From Sipunculus nudus (lineage: Eukaryota > Annelida > Sipuncula > Golfingiida > Sipunculidae), in NCBI GenBank assembly GCA_026874595.1, contig CM049306.1, forward strand, positions 100,185,642 to 100,249,641: DNA of 64,000 bases, in the 5' to 3' direction. Under the pieces are notes generated by a model that was given only the letters and a program-made list of their open reading frames with translations, was not told the origin of the DNA and did no database searches. Every line of letters begins with the position of its first letter. Position 1 is the first letter of the stretch. Below, in pieces: positions 47,620-62,600 of the stretch. Both the position numbers and the translations under genes were made by a program.

Positions 47620-50320
47620 ACCTCCCATGAAAAGAATCCTTTAAATTAGGAACATATTATGGTGATCAAGGTTACCTCCCATGAAAAGAATCCTTAGGAT
47701 TAGGAACATATTATGGTGATCCAGGTTACCTCCCATGAAAAGAACCCTTTAAATTAGGAACATATTATGGTGATCCAGGTTACCTCCCATGAAAAGAATC
47801 CTTTAAATTAGGAACATATTATGGTGATCCAGGTTACCTCCCATGAAAAGAATCCTTTAAATTAGGAACATATTATGGTGATCCAGGTTACCTCCCATAA
47901 AAAGAATCCTTAGGATTAGGAACATATTATGGTGATCCAGGTTACCTCCCATGAAAAGAACCCTTTAAATTAGGAACATATTATGGTGGTCCAGGTTACC
48001 TCCCATGAAAAGAATCCTTTAAATTAGGAACATATTATGGTGATCCAGGTTACCTCCCATGAAAAGAATCCTTTAAATTAGGAACATATTATGATGATCC
48101 AGGTTACCTCCCATGAAAAGAATCCTTTAAATTAGGAACATATTATGGTGATCCAGGTTACCTCCCATGAAAAGAATCCTTTTCATTCGGAACATTATTA
48201 TGGTGATCCAGGTTACCTCCCATGAAAAGAATCCTTTAAATTAGGAACATATTATGGTGGTCCAGGTTACCTCCCATGAAAAGAATCCTTTAAATTAGGA
48301 ACATATTATGGTGATCCAGGTTACCTCCCATGAAAAGAATCCTTTAAATTAGGAACATATTATGGTGATCCAGGTTACCTCCCATGAAAAGAATCCTTTA
48401 AATTAGGAACATATTATGGTGATCCTGGTTACCTCCCATGAAAAGAATCCTTAAAATTAGGAACATATTATGGTGATCCAGGTTACCTCCCATGAAAAGA
48501 ATCCTTAGGATTAGGAACATATTATGGTGATCCAGGTTACCTCCCATGAAAAGAATCCTTTAAATTAGGAACATATTATGGTGGTCCAGGTTACCTCCCA
48601 TGAAAAGAATCCTTTAAATTAGGAACATATTATGGTGGTCCAGGTTACCTCCCATGAAAAGAATCCTTTAAATTAGGAACATATTATGGTGGTCCAGGTT
48701 ACCTCCCATGAAAAGAATCCTTTAAATTAGGAACATATTATGGTGGTCCAGGTTACCTCCCATGAAAAGAATCCTTTAAATTAGGAACATATTATGGTGG
48801 TCCAGGTTACCTCCCATGAAAAGAATCCTTTAAATTAGGAACATATTATGGTGGTCCAGGATACCTCCCATTAAAAGAATCCTTTAAATTAGGAACATAT
48901 TATGGTGCTCCAGGATACCTCCCATGAAAAGAATTCTTTAAATTAGGAACATATTATGGTGATCCAGGTTACCTCCCATGAAAAGAATCCTTTAAATTAG
49001 GAACATATTATGGTGATCCAGGTTACCTCCCATGAAAAGAATCCTTTAAATTAGGAACATATTATGGTGGTCCAGGTTACCTCCCATGAAAAGAATCCTT
49101 TAAATTAGGAACATATTATGGTGATCCAGGTTACCTCCCATGAAAAGAATCCTTTAAATTAGGAACATATTATGGTGATCCAGGTTACCTCCCATGAAAA
49201 GAATCCTTTAAATTAGGAACATATTATGGTGATCCAGGTTACCTCCCATAAAAAGAATCCTTAGGATTAGGAACATATTATGGTGATCCAGGTTACCTCC
49301 CATGAAAAGAACCCTTTAAATTAGGAACATATTATGGTGGTCCAGGTTACCTCCCATGAAAAGAATCCTTTAAATTAGGAACATATTATGGTGATCCAGG
49401 TTACCTCCCATGAAAAGAATCCTTTAAATTAGGAACATATTATGATGATCCAGGTTACCTCCCATGAAAAGAATCCTTTAAATTAGGAACATATTATGGT
49501 GATCCAGGTTACCTCCCATGAAAAGAATCCTTTTCATTCGGAACATTATTATGGTGATCCAGGTTACCTCCCATGAAAAGAATCCTTTAAATTAGGAACA
49601 TATTATGGTGGTCCAGGTTACCTCCCATGAAAAGAATCCTTTAAATTAGGAACATATTATGGTGATCCAGGTTACCTCCCATGAAAAGAATCCTTTAAAT
49701 TAGGAACATATTATGGTGATCCAGGTTACCTCCCATGAAAAGAATCCTTTAAATTAGGAACATATTATGGTGATCCTGGTTACCTCCCATGAAAAGAATC
49801 CTTAAAATTAGGAACATATTATGGTGATCCAGGTTACCTCCCATGAAAAGAATCCTTAGGATTAGGAACATATTATGGTGATCCAGGTTACCTCCCATGA
49901 AAAGAATCCTTTAAATTAGGAACATATTATGGTGGTCCAGGTTACCTCCCATGAAAAGAATCCTTTAAATTAGGAAAATATTATGGTGGTCCAGGTTACC
50001 TCCCATGAAAAGAATCCTTTAAATTAGAAACATATTATGGTGGTCCAGGTTACCTCCCATGAAAAGAATCCTTTAAATTAGGAACATATTATGGTGGTCC
50101 AGGTTACCTCCCATGAAAAGAATCCTTTAAATTAGGAACATATTATGGTGGTCCAGGTTACCTCCCATGAAAAGAATCCTTTAAATTAGGAACATATTAT
50201 GGTGGTCCAGGATACCTCCCATTAAAAGAATCCTTTAAATTAGGAACATATTATGGTGATCCAGGATACCTCCCATGAAAAGAATTCTTTAAATTAGGAA
50301 CATATTATGGTGATCCAGGT
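47620..50320. repeat. Higher-order repeat of 1,351 bp (25 monomers), two copies
   Basis: Rare variants recur in the same order 1,351 bp apart. A 'cataaaaagaatccttaggatt' type unit sits at 47,891 and 49,242, and 'tttcattcggaacattatta' at 48,181 and 49,532. The extra base beyond 25 x 54 comes from that longer variant. Runs of 'ggtggtccagg' monomers follow in both copies. Confidence 0.85.
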
Positions 50321-51599
50321 TACCTCCCATGAAAAGAATCCTTTAAATTAGGAACATATTATGGTGATCCAGGTTACCTCCCATGAAAAGAATCCTTTAA
50401 ATTAGGAACATATTATGGTGGTCCAGGTTACCTCCCATGAAAAGAATCCTTTAAATTAGGAACATATTATGGTGATCCAGGTTACCTCCCATGAAAAGAA
50501 TCCTTAGGATTTGGAACATATTATGGTGATCCAGGTTACCTCCCATGAAAAGAACCCTTTAAATTAGGAACATATTATGGTGGTCCAGGTTACCTCCCAT
50601 GAAAAGAATTCTTTAAATTAGGAACATATTATGGTGATCAGGTTACCTCCCATAAAAGATTCCTTTCTATTAGCAATATATTATGGTGATCCAGGTTACC
50701 TGCCATGAAAAGAATCCTTTAAATTAGGAACATAATATGGTGATCCAGGTTACCTCCCATGAAAAGAATCCTTTAAATTAGGAACATATTATGGTGATCC
50801 AGGTTACCTCCCATGAAAAGAATCCTTTAAATTAGGAACATATTATGGTGATCATGTTACCTCCCATGAAATGAATCCTTTAAATTAGGAACATATTATG
50901 GTGATCCAGGTTTCCTCACAAGAAAAGAATCCTTTAAATTAGGAACATATTATGGTGATCAGGTTACCTCCCAAAAAAGAATCCTTTAAATTCGAAACAT
51001 ATTATGGTGATCCAGGTTTCCTCCCAAGAAAAGAATCCTTTAAATTAGGAACATATTATGGTGATCCAGGTTACCTTCCAAGAAAAGAATCCTTTTCATT
51101 CGGAACATTATTATGGTGATCCAGTTTTCCTCCGAAGGAAAGAATCCTTTAAATTAGGAACATATTATGGTGATCCAGGTTACCTCCCAAGAAAAGAATC
51201 CTTTAAATTAGGAACATATTATGGTGATCAGGTTACCTCCCAAAAACGAATCCTTTAAATTAGGAACATATTATGGTGATCAGGTTACCTCCCAAAAACG
51301 AATCCTTTAAATTTCGAACATATTATGGTGATCCAGGTTTCCTCCCATAAAAAGAATCCTTTCTATTAGCAATATATTATGGTGATCTGGTTACCTCCCA
51401 AAAAAAGAATCCTTTAAATTAGGAACATATTATGGTGATCCAGGTTACCTCCCATAAAAAGAATCCTTTCTATTAGCAATATATTATGGTGGTCCAGGTT
51501 ACCTCCCATGAAAAGAATCCTTTAAATTAGGAACATATTATGGTGATCAGGTTATCTCCCATAAAAAGAATCCTTTCTATTAGCAATATATTATGGTGA

Positions 51600-54500
51600 T
51601 CCAGGTTTCCTCCCAAGAAAAGAATCCTTTAAATTAGGAACATATTATGGTGATCCAGGTTTCTTCCAAAGAAAAGAATCCTTTAAATTTGGAACATATT
51701 ATTGTGATCCAGGTTACCTCCCATAAAAAGAATCCTTTCTATAAGCAATATATTATGGTGATCTGGTTACCTCCCAAAAAAAGAATCCTTTAAATTAGGA
51801 ACATATTATGGTGATCCAGGTTACCTCCCATGAAAAGAATCCTTTAAATTAGGAACATATTATGGTGATCAGGTTACCTCCCATAAACAGAATCCTTTCT
51901 ATTAGCAATATATTATGGTGATCCAGGTTTCCTCCCAAGAAAAGAATCCTTTAAATTAGGAACATATTATGGTGATCCAGGTTTCTTCCAAAGAAAAGAA
52001 TCCTTTAAATTTGGAACATATTATGGTGATCAGGTTACCTCCCATAAAAAGAATCCTTTCTATTAGCAATATATTATGGTGATCCAGGTTTCCTCCCAAG
52101 AAAAGAATCCTTTAAATTAGGAACATATTATGGTGATCCAGGTTTCTTCCAAAGAAAAGAATCCTTTAAATTTGGAACATATTATGGTGATCAGGTTACC
52201 TCCCATAAAAAGAATCCTTTCTATTAGCAATATATTATGGTGATCTGGTTACCTCCCAAAAAAAGAATCCTTTAAATTAGGAACATATTATGGTGATCAG
52301 GTTACCTCCCATAAAAAGAATCCTTTAAATTAGGAACATATTATGGTGATCAGGTTACCTCCCAAAAAAAGAATCCTTTAAATTAGGAACATATTATGGT
52401 GATCCAGATTACCTCCCATGAAAAGAATCCTTTAAATTAGGAAAATATTATGGTGATCAGGTTACCTCCCAAAAAAAGAATCCTTTAAATTAGGAACATA
52501 TTATGGTGATCCAGGTTACCTCCCATGAAAAGAATCCTTTAAATTAGGAACATATTATGGGGATCAGGTTACCTCCCATAAACAGAATCCTTTCTATTAG
52601 CAATATATTATGGTGATCTGGTTACCTCCCAAGAAAAGAATCCTTTAAATTAGGAACATATTATGGTGATCAGGTTACCTCCCATAAAAAGAATCCTTTC
52701 TATTAGCAATATATTATGGTGATCCAGGTTTCCTCCCAAGAAAAGAATCCTTTAAATTAGGAACATATTATGGTGATCCAGGTTTCCTCCCAAGAAAAGA
52801 ATCCTTTTAATTCGGAACATTATTATGGTGATCCAGGTTTCCTCCGAAGGAAAGAATCCTTTAAATTAGGAACATATTATGGTGATCAGGTTACCTCCCA
52901 AAAACGAATCCTTTAAATTTGGAACATATTATGGTGATCCAGGTTACCTCCCATAAAAAGAATCCTTTCTATTAGCAATATATTATGGTGGTCTGGTTAC
53001 CTCCCAAAAAAAGGATCCTTTAAATTAGGAACATATTATGGTGATCCAGGTTACCTCCCATGAAAAGAATCCTTTAAATTAGGAACATATTATGGTGATC
53101 AGGTTACCTCCCATAAAAAGAATCCTTTCTATTAGCAATATATTATGGTGGTCCAGGTTTCCTCCCAAGAAAAGAATCCTTTAAATTAGGAACATATTAT
53201 GGTGATCCAGGTTTCTTCCAAAGAAAAGAATCCTTTAAATTTGGAACATATTATTGTGATCCAGGTTACCTCCCATGAAAAGAATCCTTTAAATTAGGAA
53301 CATATTATGGTGATCCAGGTTTCTTCCAAAGAAAAGAATCCTTTAAATTTGGAACATATTATGGTGATCCAGGTTACCTCCCATAAACAGAATCCTTTCT
53401 ATAAGCAATATATTATGGTGATCTGGTTACCTCCCAAAAAAAGAATCCTTTAAATTAGGAACATATTATGGTGATCCAGGTTACCTCCCATGAAAAGAAT
53501 CCTTTAAATTAGGAACATATTATGGTGATCAGGTTACCTCCCATAAACAGAATCCTTTCTATTAGCAATATATTATGGTGATCCAGGTTTCCTCCCAAGA
53601 AAAGAATCCTTTAAATTGGGAACATATTATGGTGATCCAGGTTTCTTCCAAAGAAAAGAATCCTTTAAATTTGGAACATATTATGGTGATCAGGTTACCT
53701 CCCATAAAAAGAATCCTTTCTATTAGCAATATATTATGGTGATCCAGGTTTCCTCCCAAGAAAAGAATCCTTTAAATTAGGAACATATTATGGTGATCCA
53801 GGTTTCTTCCAAAGAAAAGAATCCTTTAAATTTGGAACATATTATTGTGATCCAGGTTACCTCCCATAAAAAGAATCCTTTCTATAAGCAATATATTATG
53901 GTGATCTGGTTACCTCCCAAAAAAAGAATCCTTTAAATTAGGAACATATTATGGTGATCCAGGTTACCTCCCATGAAAAGAATCCTTTAAATTAGGAACA
54001 TATTATGGTGATCAGGTTACCTCCCATAAACAGAATCCTTTCTATTAGCAATATATTATGGTGATCCAGGTTTCCTCCCAAGAAAAGAATCCTTTAAATT
54101 AGGAACATATTATGGTGATCCAGGTTTCTTCCAAAGAAAAGAATCCTTTAAATTTGGAACATATTATGGTGATCAGGTTACCTCCCATAAAAAGAATCCT
54201 TTCTATTAGCAATATATTATGGTGATCCAGGTTTCCTCCCAAGAAAAGAATCCTTTAAATTAGGAACATATTATGGTGATCCAGGTTTCTTCCAAAGAAA
54301 AGAATCCTTTAAATTTGGAACATATTATGGTGATCAGGTTACCTCCCATAAAAAGAATCCTTTCTATTAGCAATATATTATGGTGATCTGGTTACCTCCC
54401 AAAAAAAGAATCCTTTAAATTAGGAACATATTATGGTGATCAGGTTACCTCCCATAAAAAGAATCCTTTAAATTAGGAACATATTATGGTGATCAGGTTA

Positions 54501-56000
54501 CCTCCCAAAAAAAGAATCCTTTAAATTAGGAACATATTATGGTGATCCAGGTTACCTCCCATGAAAAGAATCCTTTAAATTAGGAAAATATTATGGTGAT
54601 CAGGTTACCTCCCAAAAAAAGAATCCTTTAAATTAGGAACATATTATGGTGATCCAGGTTAACTCCCATGAAAAGAATCCTTTAAATTAGGAACATATTA
54701 TGGTGATCAGGTTACCTCCCATAAACAGAATCCTTTCTATTAGCAATATATTATGGTGATCTGGTTACCTCCCAAGAAAAGAATCCTTTAAATTAGGAAC
54801 ATATTATGGTGATCAGGTTACCTCCCATAAAAAGAATCCTTTCTATTAGCAATATATTATGGTGATCCAGGTTTCCTCCCAAGAAAAGAATCCTTTAAAT
54901 TAGGAACATATTATGGTGATCCAGGTTTCCTCCCAAGAAAAGAATCCTTTTAATTCGGAACATTATTATGGTGATCCAGGTTTCCTCCGAAGGAAAGAAT
55001 CCTTTAAATTAGGAACATATTATGGTGATCAGGTTACCTCCCAAAAACGAATCCTTTAAATTTGGAACATATTATGGTGATCCAGGTTACCTCCCATAAA
55101 AAGAATCCTTTCTATTAGCAATATATTATGGTGGTCTGGTTACCTCCCAAAAAAAGGATCCTTTAAATTAGGAACATATTATGGTGATCCAGGTTACCTC
55201 CCATGAAAAGAATCCTTTAAATTAGGAACATATTATGGTGATCAGGTTACCTCCCATAAAAAGAATCCTTTCTATTAGCAATATATTATGGTGGTCCAGG
55301 TTTCCTCCCAAGAAAAGAATCCTTTAAATTAGGAACATATTATGGTGATCCAGGTTTCTTCCAAAGAAAAGAATCCTTTAAATTTGGAACATATTATTGT
55401 GATCCAGGTTACCTCCCATGAAAAGAATCCTTTAAATTAGGAACATATTATGGTGATCCAGGTTTCTTCCAAAGAAAAGAATCCTTTAAATTTGGAACAT
55501 ATTATGGTGATCCAGGTTACCTCCCATAAACAGAATCCTTTCTATAAGCAATATATTATGGTGATCTGGTTACCTCCCAAAAAAAGAATCCTTTAAATTA
55601 GGAACATATTATGGTGATCCAGGTTACCTCCCATGAAAAGAATCCTTTAAATTAGGAACATATTATGGTGATCAGGTTACCTCCCATAAACAGAATCCTT
55701 TCTATTAGCAATATATTATGGTGATCCAGGTTTCCTCCCAAGAAAAGAATCCTTTAAATTGGGAACATATTATGGTGATCCAGGTTTCTTCCAAAGAAAA
55801 GAATCCTTTAAATTTGGAACATATTATGGTGATCAGGTTACCTCCCATAAAAAGAATCCTTTCTATTAGCAATATATTATGGTGATCCAGGTTTCCTCCC
55901 AAGAAAAGAATCCTTTAAATTAGGAACATATTATGGTGATCCAGGTTTCTTCCAAAGAAAAGAATCCTTTAAATTTGGAACATATTATGGTGATCAGGTT
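51600..56000. repeat. Higher-order repeat of about 2,143 bp, two copies
   Basis: The block around 53,562-53,759 recurs at 55,705-55,902, identical at the protein level over 65 minus-strand residues. Surrounding variant orders ('ggatcc' for 'gaatcc', 'tattattgtgatcc', 'gggaacatatt') repeat at the same offset. Confidence 0.8.
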
Positions 56001-56689
56001 ACCTCCCATAAAAAGAATCCTTTCTATTAGCAATATATTATGGTGATCTGGTTACCTCCCAAAAAAAGAATCCTTTAAATTAGGAACATATTATGGTGAT
56101 CAGGTTACCTCCCATAAAAAGAATCCTTTAAATTAGGAACATATTATGGTGATCAGGTTACCTCCCAAAAAAAGAATCCTTTAAATTAGGAACATATTAT
56201 GGTGATCCAGGTTACCTCCCATGAAAAGAATCCTTTAAATTAGGAACATATTATGGTGATCAGGTTACCTCCCAAAAAAAGAATCCTTTAAATTAGGAAC
56301 ATATTATGGTGATCCAGGTTACCTCCCATGAAAAGAATCCTTTAAATTAGCAACATATTATGGTGATCAGGTTACCTCCCATAAACAGAATCCTTTCTAT
56401 TAGCAATATATTATGGTGATCTGGTTACCTCCCAAAAAAAGAATCCTTTAAATTAGGAACATATTATGGTGATCAGGTTACCTCCCATAAAAAGAATCCT
56501 TTAAATTCGGAACATATTATGGTGATCAGGTTACCTCCCATAAAAAGAATCCTTTCTATTAGCAATATATTATGGTGATCAAGGTTACCTCCCAAAAAAG
56601 GAATCCTTTAAATTCGGAACATATTATGGTGATCCAGGTTTCCTCCCAAGAAAAGAATCCTTTAAATTAGGAACATATTATGGTGATCC

Positions 56690-59600
56690 AGGGTACCTGC
56701 CATGAAAAGAATCCTTTAAATTAGGAACATAATATGGTGATCCAGGTTACCTCACATGAAAAGAATCCTTTAAATTAGGAACATATTATGGTGATCCAGG
56801 TTACCTCCCATGAAAAGAATCCTTTAAATTAGGAACATATTATGGTGATCATGTTACCTCCCATGAAATGAATCCTTTAAATTAGGAACATATTATGGTG
56901 ATCCAGGTTTCCTCACAAGAAAAGAATCCTTTAAATTAGGAACATATTATGGTGATCAGGTTACCTCCCAAAAAAGAATCCTTTAAATTCGAAACATATT
57001 ATGGTGATCCAGGTTTCCTCCCAAGAAAAGAATCCTTTAAATTAGGAACATATTATGGTGATCCAGGTTTCCTCCCAAGAAAAGAATCCTTTTAATTCGG
57101 AACATTATTATGGTGATCCAGGTTTCCTCCGAAGGAAAGAATCCTTTAAATTAGGAACATATTATGGTGATCCAGGTTACCTCCCAAGAAAAGAATCCTT
57201 TAAATTAGGAACATATTATGGTGATCAGGTTACCTCCCAAGAACGAATCCTTTAAATTTGGAACATATTATGGTGATCCAGGTTTCCTCCCATAAAAAGA
57301 ATCCTTTCTATTAGCAATATATTATGGTGATCTGGTTACCTCCCAAAAAAAGAATCCTTTAATTTAGGAACATATTATGGTGATCCAGGTTACCTCCCAT
57401 GAAAAGAATCCTTTAAATTAGGAACATATTATGGTGATAAGGTTACCTCCCATAAAAAGAATCCTTTCTATTAGCAATATATTATGGTGATCTGGTTACC
57501 TCCCAAAAAAAGAATCCTTTAAATTAGGAACATATTATGGTGATCCAGGTTTCTTCCAAAGAAAAGAATCCTTTAAATTTGGAACATATTATGGTGATCA
57601 GGTTACCTCCCATAAAAAGAATCCTTTCTATTAGCAATATATTATGGTGATCCAGATTTCCTCCCAAGAAAAGAATCCTTTAAATTAGGAACATATTATG
57701 GTGATCCAGGTTTCTTCCAAAGAAAAGAATCCTTTAAATTTGGAACATATTATGGTGATCAGGTTACCTCCCATAAAAAGAATCCTTTCTATTAGCAATA
57801 TATTATGGTGATCTGGTTACCTCCCAAAAAAAGAATCCTTTAAATTAGGAACATATTATGGTGATCAGGTTACCTCCCATAAAAAGAATCCTTTAAATTA
57901 GGAACATATTATGGTGATCAGGTTACCTCCCAAAAAAAGAATCCTTTAAATTAGGAACATATTATGGTGATCCAGGTTACCTCCCATGAAAAGAATCCTT
58001 TAAATTAGGAACATATTATGGTGATCAGGTTACCTCCCAAAAAAAGAATCCTTTAAATTAGGAACATATTATGGTGATCCAGGTTACCTCCCATGAAAAG
58101 AATCCTTTAAATTAGGAACATATTATGGTGATCAGGTTACCTCCCATAAACAGAATCCTTTCTATTAGCAATATATTATGGTGATCTGGTTACCTCCCAA
58201 GAAAAGAATCCTTTAAATTAGGAACATATTATGGTGATCAGGTTACCTCCCATAAAAAGAATCCTTTCTATTAGCAATATATTATGGTGATCAAGGTTAC
58301 CTCCCAAAAAAGGAATCCTTTAAATTCGGAACATATTATGGTGATCCAGGTTTCCTCCCAAGGAAAGAATCCTTTAAATTAGGAACATATTATGGTGATC
58401 CAGGGTACCTCCCATGAAAAGAATCCTTTAAATTAGGAACATATTATCGTGATCAGGTTACCTCCCATAAAAAGGATCCTTTCTATTAGCAATATATTAT
58501 GGTGATCCAGGTTTCCTCCCAAGAAAAGAATCCTTTAAATTAGGAACATATTATGGTGATCAGGTTTCCTCCCAAGAAAAGAATCCTTTAAATTAGGAAC
58601 ATATTATGGTGATCAGGTTACCTCCCATAAAAAGAATCCTTTCTATTAGCAATATATTATGGTGATCCAGGTTACCTCCCAAAAAAAGGAATCCTTTAAA
58701 TTCGGAACATATTATGGTGGTCCAGGTTATCTCCCAAAAAAAGAATCCTTTAAATTAGGAACATATTATGGTGATCAGGTTACCTCCCATAAAAAGAATC
58801 CTTTCTATTAGCAATATATTATGGTGGTCCAGGTTACCTCCCAAAAAAAGGAATCCTTTAAATTAGGAACATATTATGGTGATCAGGTTACCTCCCATAA
58901 AAAGAATCCTTTAAATTAGGAACATATTATGGTGATCCAGGTTACCTCCCATAAAAAGAATCCTTTAAATTAGGAACATATTATGGTGATCAGGTTACCT
59001 CCCATAAAAAGAATCCTTTCTATTAGCAATATATTATGGTGATCCAGGTTACCTCCCATGAAAAGAATCCTTAAAATTAGGGAACATATTATGGTGGTCC
59101 AGGTTACCTCCCAAAAAAATGAATCCTTTAAATTCGGAACATATTATGGTGATCCAGGTTACCTCCCATGAAAAGAATCCTTAAAATTAGGAACATATTA
59201 TGGTGATCAGGTTACCTCCCATAAAAAGAATCCTTTCTATTAGCAATATATTATGGTGATCTGGTTACCTCCCAAGAAAAGAATCCTTTAAATTAGGAAC
59301 ATATTATGGTGATCAGGTTACCTCCCATAAAAAGAATCCTTTCTATTAGCAATATATTATGGTGATCTGGTTACCTCCCAAGAAAAGAATCCTTTAAATT
59401 AGGAACATATTATGGTGATCAGGTTACCTCCCATAAAAAGAATCCTTTCTATTAGCAATATATTATGGTGATCCAGGTTTCCTCCCAAGGAAAAAATCCT
59501 TTAAATTAGGAACATATTATGGTGATCCAGGTTACCTCCCATGAAAAGAATCCTTAAAATTAGGAACATATTATGGTGATCAGGTTACCTCCCATAAAAA

Positions 59601-62600
59601 GAATCCTTTCTATTAGCAATATATTATGGTGATCCAGGTTTCCTACCAAGAAAAGAATCCTTTAAATTAGGGACATATGGTGATCCAGGTTTCCTCCCAA
59701 GAAAAGAATCCTTTAAATTAGGAACATATTATGGTGATCCAGGTTACCTCCCATGAAAAGAATCCTTTAAATTAGGAACATATTATGGTGATCAGGTTAC
59801 CTCCCAAAAAAGAATCCTTTAAATTAGGAATATATTATGGTGATCCAGGTTACCTCCCATGAAAAGAATCCTTTAAATTAGGAACATATTATGGTGATCC
59901 AGGTTACCTCCCATGAAAAGAATCCTTTAAATTAGGAACATATTATGGTGATCCAGGTTACCTCCCATGAAAAGAATCCTTTAAATTAGGAACATATTAT
60001 GGTGATCAGGTTACCTCCCAAAAAAGAATCCTTTAAATTTGGAAAATATTATTGTGATCCAGGTTACCTCCCATAAAAAGAATCCTTTCTATTAGCAATA
60101 TATTATGGTGATCCAGGTTACCTCCCAAAAAAAGGAATCCTTTAGATTAGGAACATATTATGGTGATCAGGTTACCTCCCATAAAAAGAATCCTTTAAAT
60201 TAGGAACATATTATGGTGATCCAGGTTACCTCCCATAAAAAGAATCCTTTAAATTAGGAACATATTATGGTGATCAGGTTACCTCCCATAAAAAGAATCC
60301 TTTCTATTAGCAATATATTATGGTGATCCAGGTTACCTCCCATGAAAAGAATCCTTAAAATTAGGAACATATTATGGTGGTCCAGGTTACCTCCCAAAAA
60401 AAGGAATCCTTTAAATTAGGAACATAATATGGTGATCCAGGTTACCTCACATGAAAAGAATCCTTTAAATTAGGAACATATTATGGTGATCCAGGTTACC
60501 TCCCATGAAAAGAATCCTTTAAATTAGGAACATATTATGGTGATCATGTTACCTCCCATGAAATGAATCCTTTAAATTAGGAACATATTATGGTGATCCA
60601 GGTTTCCTCACAAGAAAAGAATCCTTTAAATTAGGAACATATTATGGTGATCAGGTTACCTCCCAAAAAAGAATCCTTTAAATTCGAAACATATTATGGT
60701 GATCCAGGTTTCCTCCCAAGAAAAGAATCCTTTAAATTAGGAACATATTATGGTGATCCAGGTTTCCTCCCAAGAAAAGAATCCTTTTAATTCGGAACAT
60801 TATTATGGTGATCCAGGTTTCCTCCGAAGGAAAGAATCCTTTAAATTAGGAACATATTATGGTGATCCAGGTTACCTCCCAAGAAAAGAATCCTTTAAAT
60901 TAGGAACATATTATGGTGATCAGGTTACCTCCCAAAAACGAATCCTTTAAATTTGGAACATATTATGGTGATCCAGGTTACCTCCCATAAAAAGAATCCT
61001 TTCTATTAGCAATATATTATGGTGATCTGGTTACCTCCCAAAAAAAGAATCCTTTAAATTAGGAACATATTATGGTGATCCAGGTTACCTCCCATGAAAA
61101 GAATCCTTTAAATTAGGAACATATTATGGTGATCCAGGTTTCCTCCCATAAAAAGAATCCTTTCTATTAGCAATATATTATGGTGATCTGGTTACCTCCC
61201 AAAAAAAGAATCCTTTAAATTAGGAACATATTATGGTGATCCAGGTTTCCTCCCAAGAAAAGAATCCTTTAAATTAGGAACATATTATGGTGATCCAGGT
61301 TTCCTCCCAAGAAAAGAATCCTTTTAATTCGGAACATTATTATGGTGATCCAGGTTTCCTCCGAAGGAAAGAATCCTTTAAATTAGGAACATATTATGGT
61401 GATCCAGGTTACCTCCCAAGAAAAGAATCCTTTAAATTAGGAACATATTATGGTGATCAGGTTACCTCCCAAAAACGAATCCTTTAAATTTGGAACATAT
61501 TATGGTGATCCAGGTTTCCTCCCATAAAAAGAATCCTTTCTATTAGCAATATATTATGGTGATCTGGTTACCTCCCAAAAAAAGAATCCTTTAAATTAGG
61601 AACATATTATGGTGATCCAGGTTACCTCCCATAAAAAGAATCCTTTCTATTAGCAATATATTATGGTGGTCCAGGTTACCTCCCATGAAAAGAATCCTTT
61701 AAATTAGGAACATATTATGGTGATCAGGTTACCTCCCATAAAAAGAATCCTTTCTATTAGCAATATATTATGGTGATCCAGGTTTCCTCCCAAGAAAAGA
61801 ATCCTTTAAATTAGGAACATATTATGGTGATCCAGGTTTCTTCCAAAGAAAAGAATCCTTTAAATTTGGAACATATTATTGTGATCCAGGTTACCTCCCA
61901 TAAAAAGAATCCTTTCTATAAGCAATATATTATGGTGATCTGGTTACCTCCCAAAAAAAGAATCCTTTAAATTAGGAACATATTATGGTGATCCAGGTTA
62001 CCTCCCATGAAAAGAATCCTTTAAATTAGGAACATATTATGGTGATCAGGTTACCTCCCATAAACAGAATCCTTTCTATTAGCAATATATTATGGTGATC
62101 CAGGTTTCCTCCCAAGAAAAGAATCCTTTAAATTAGGAACATATTATGGTGATCCAGGTTTCTTCCAAAGAAAAGAATCCTTTAAATTTGGAACATATTA
62201 TGGTGATCAGGTTACCTCCCATAAAAAGAATCCTTTCTATTAGCAATATATTATGGTGATCCAGGTTTCCTCCCAAGAAAAGAATCCTTTAAATTAGGAA
62301 CATATTATGGTGATCCAGGTTTCTTCCAAAGAAAAGAATCCTTTAAATTTGGAACATATTATGGTGATCAGGTTACCTCCCATAAAAAGAATCCTTTCTA
62401 TTAGCAATATATTATGGTGATCTGGTTACCTCCCAAAAAAAGAATCCTTTAAATTAGGAACATATTATGGTGATCAGGTTACCTCCCATAAAAAGAATCC
62501 TTTAAATTAGGAACATATTATGGTGATCAGGTTACCTCCCAAAAAAAGAATCCTTTAAATTAGGAACATATTATGGTGATCCAGGTTACCTCCCATGAAA

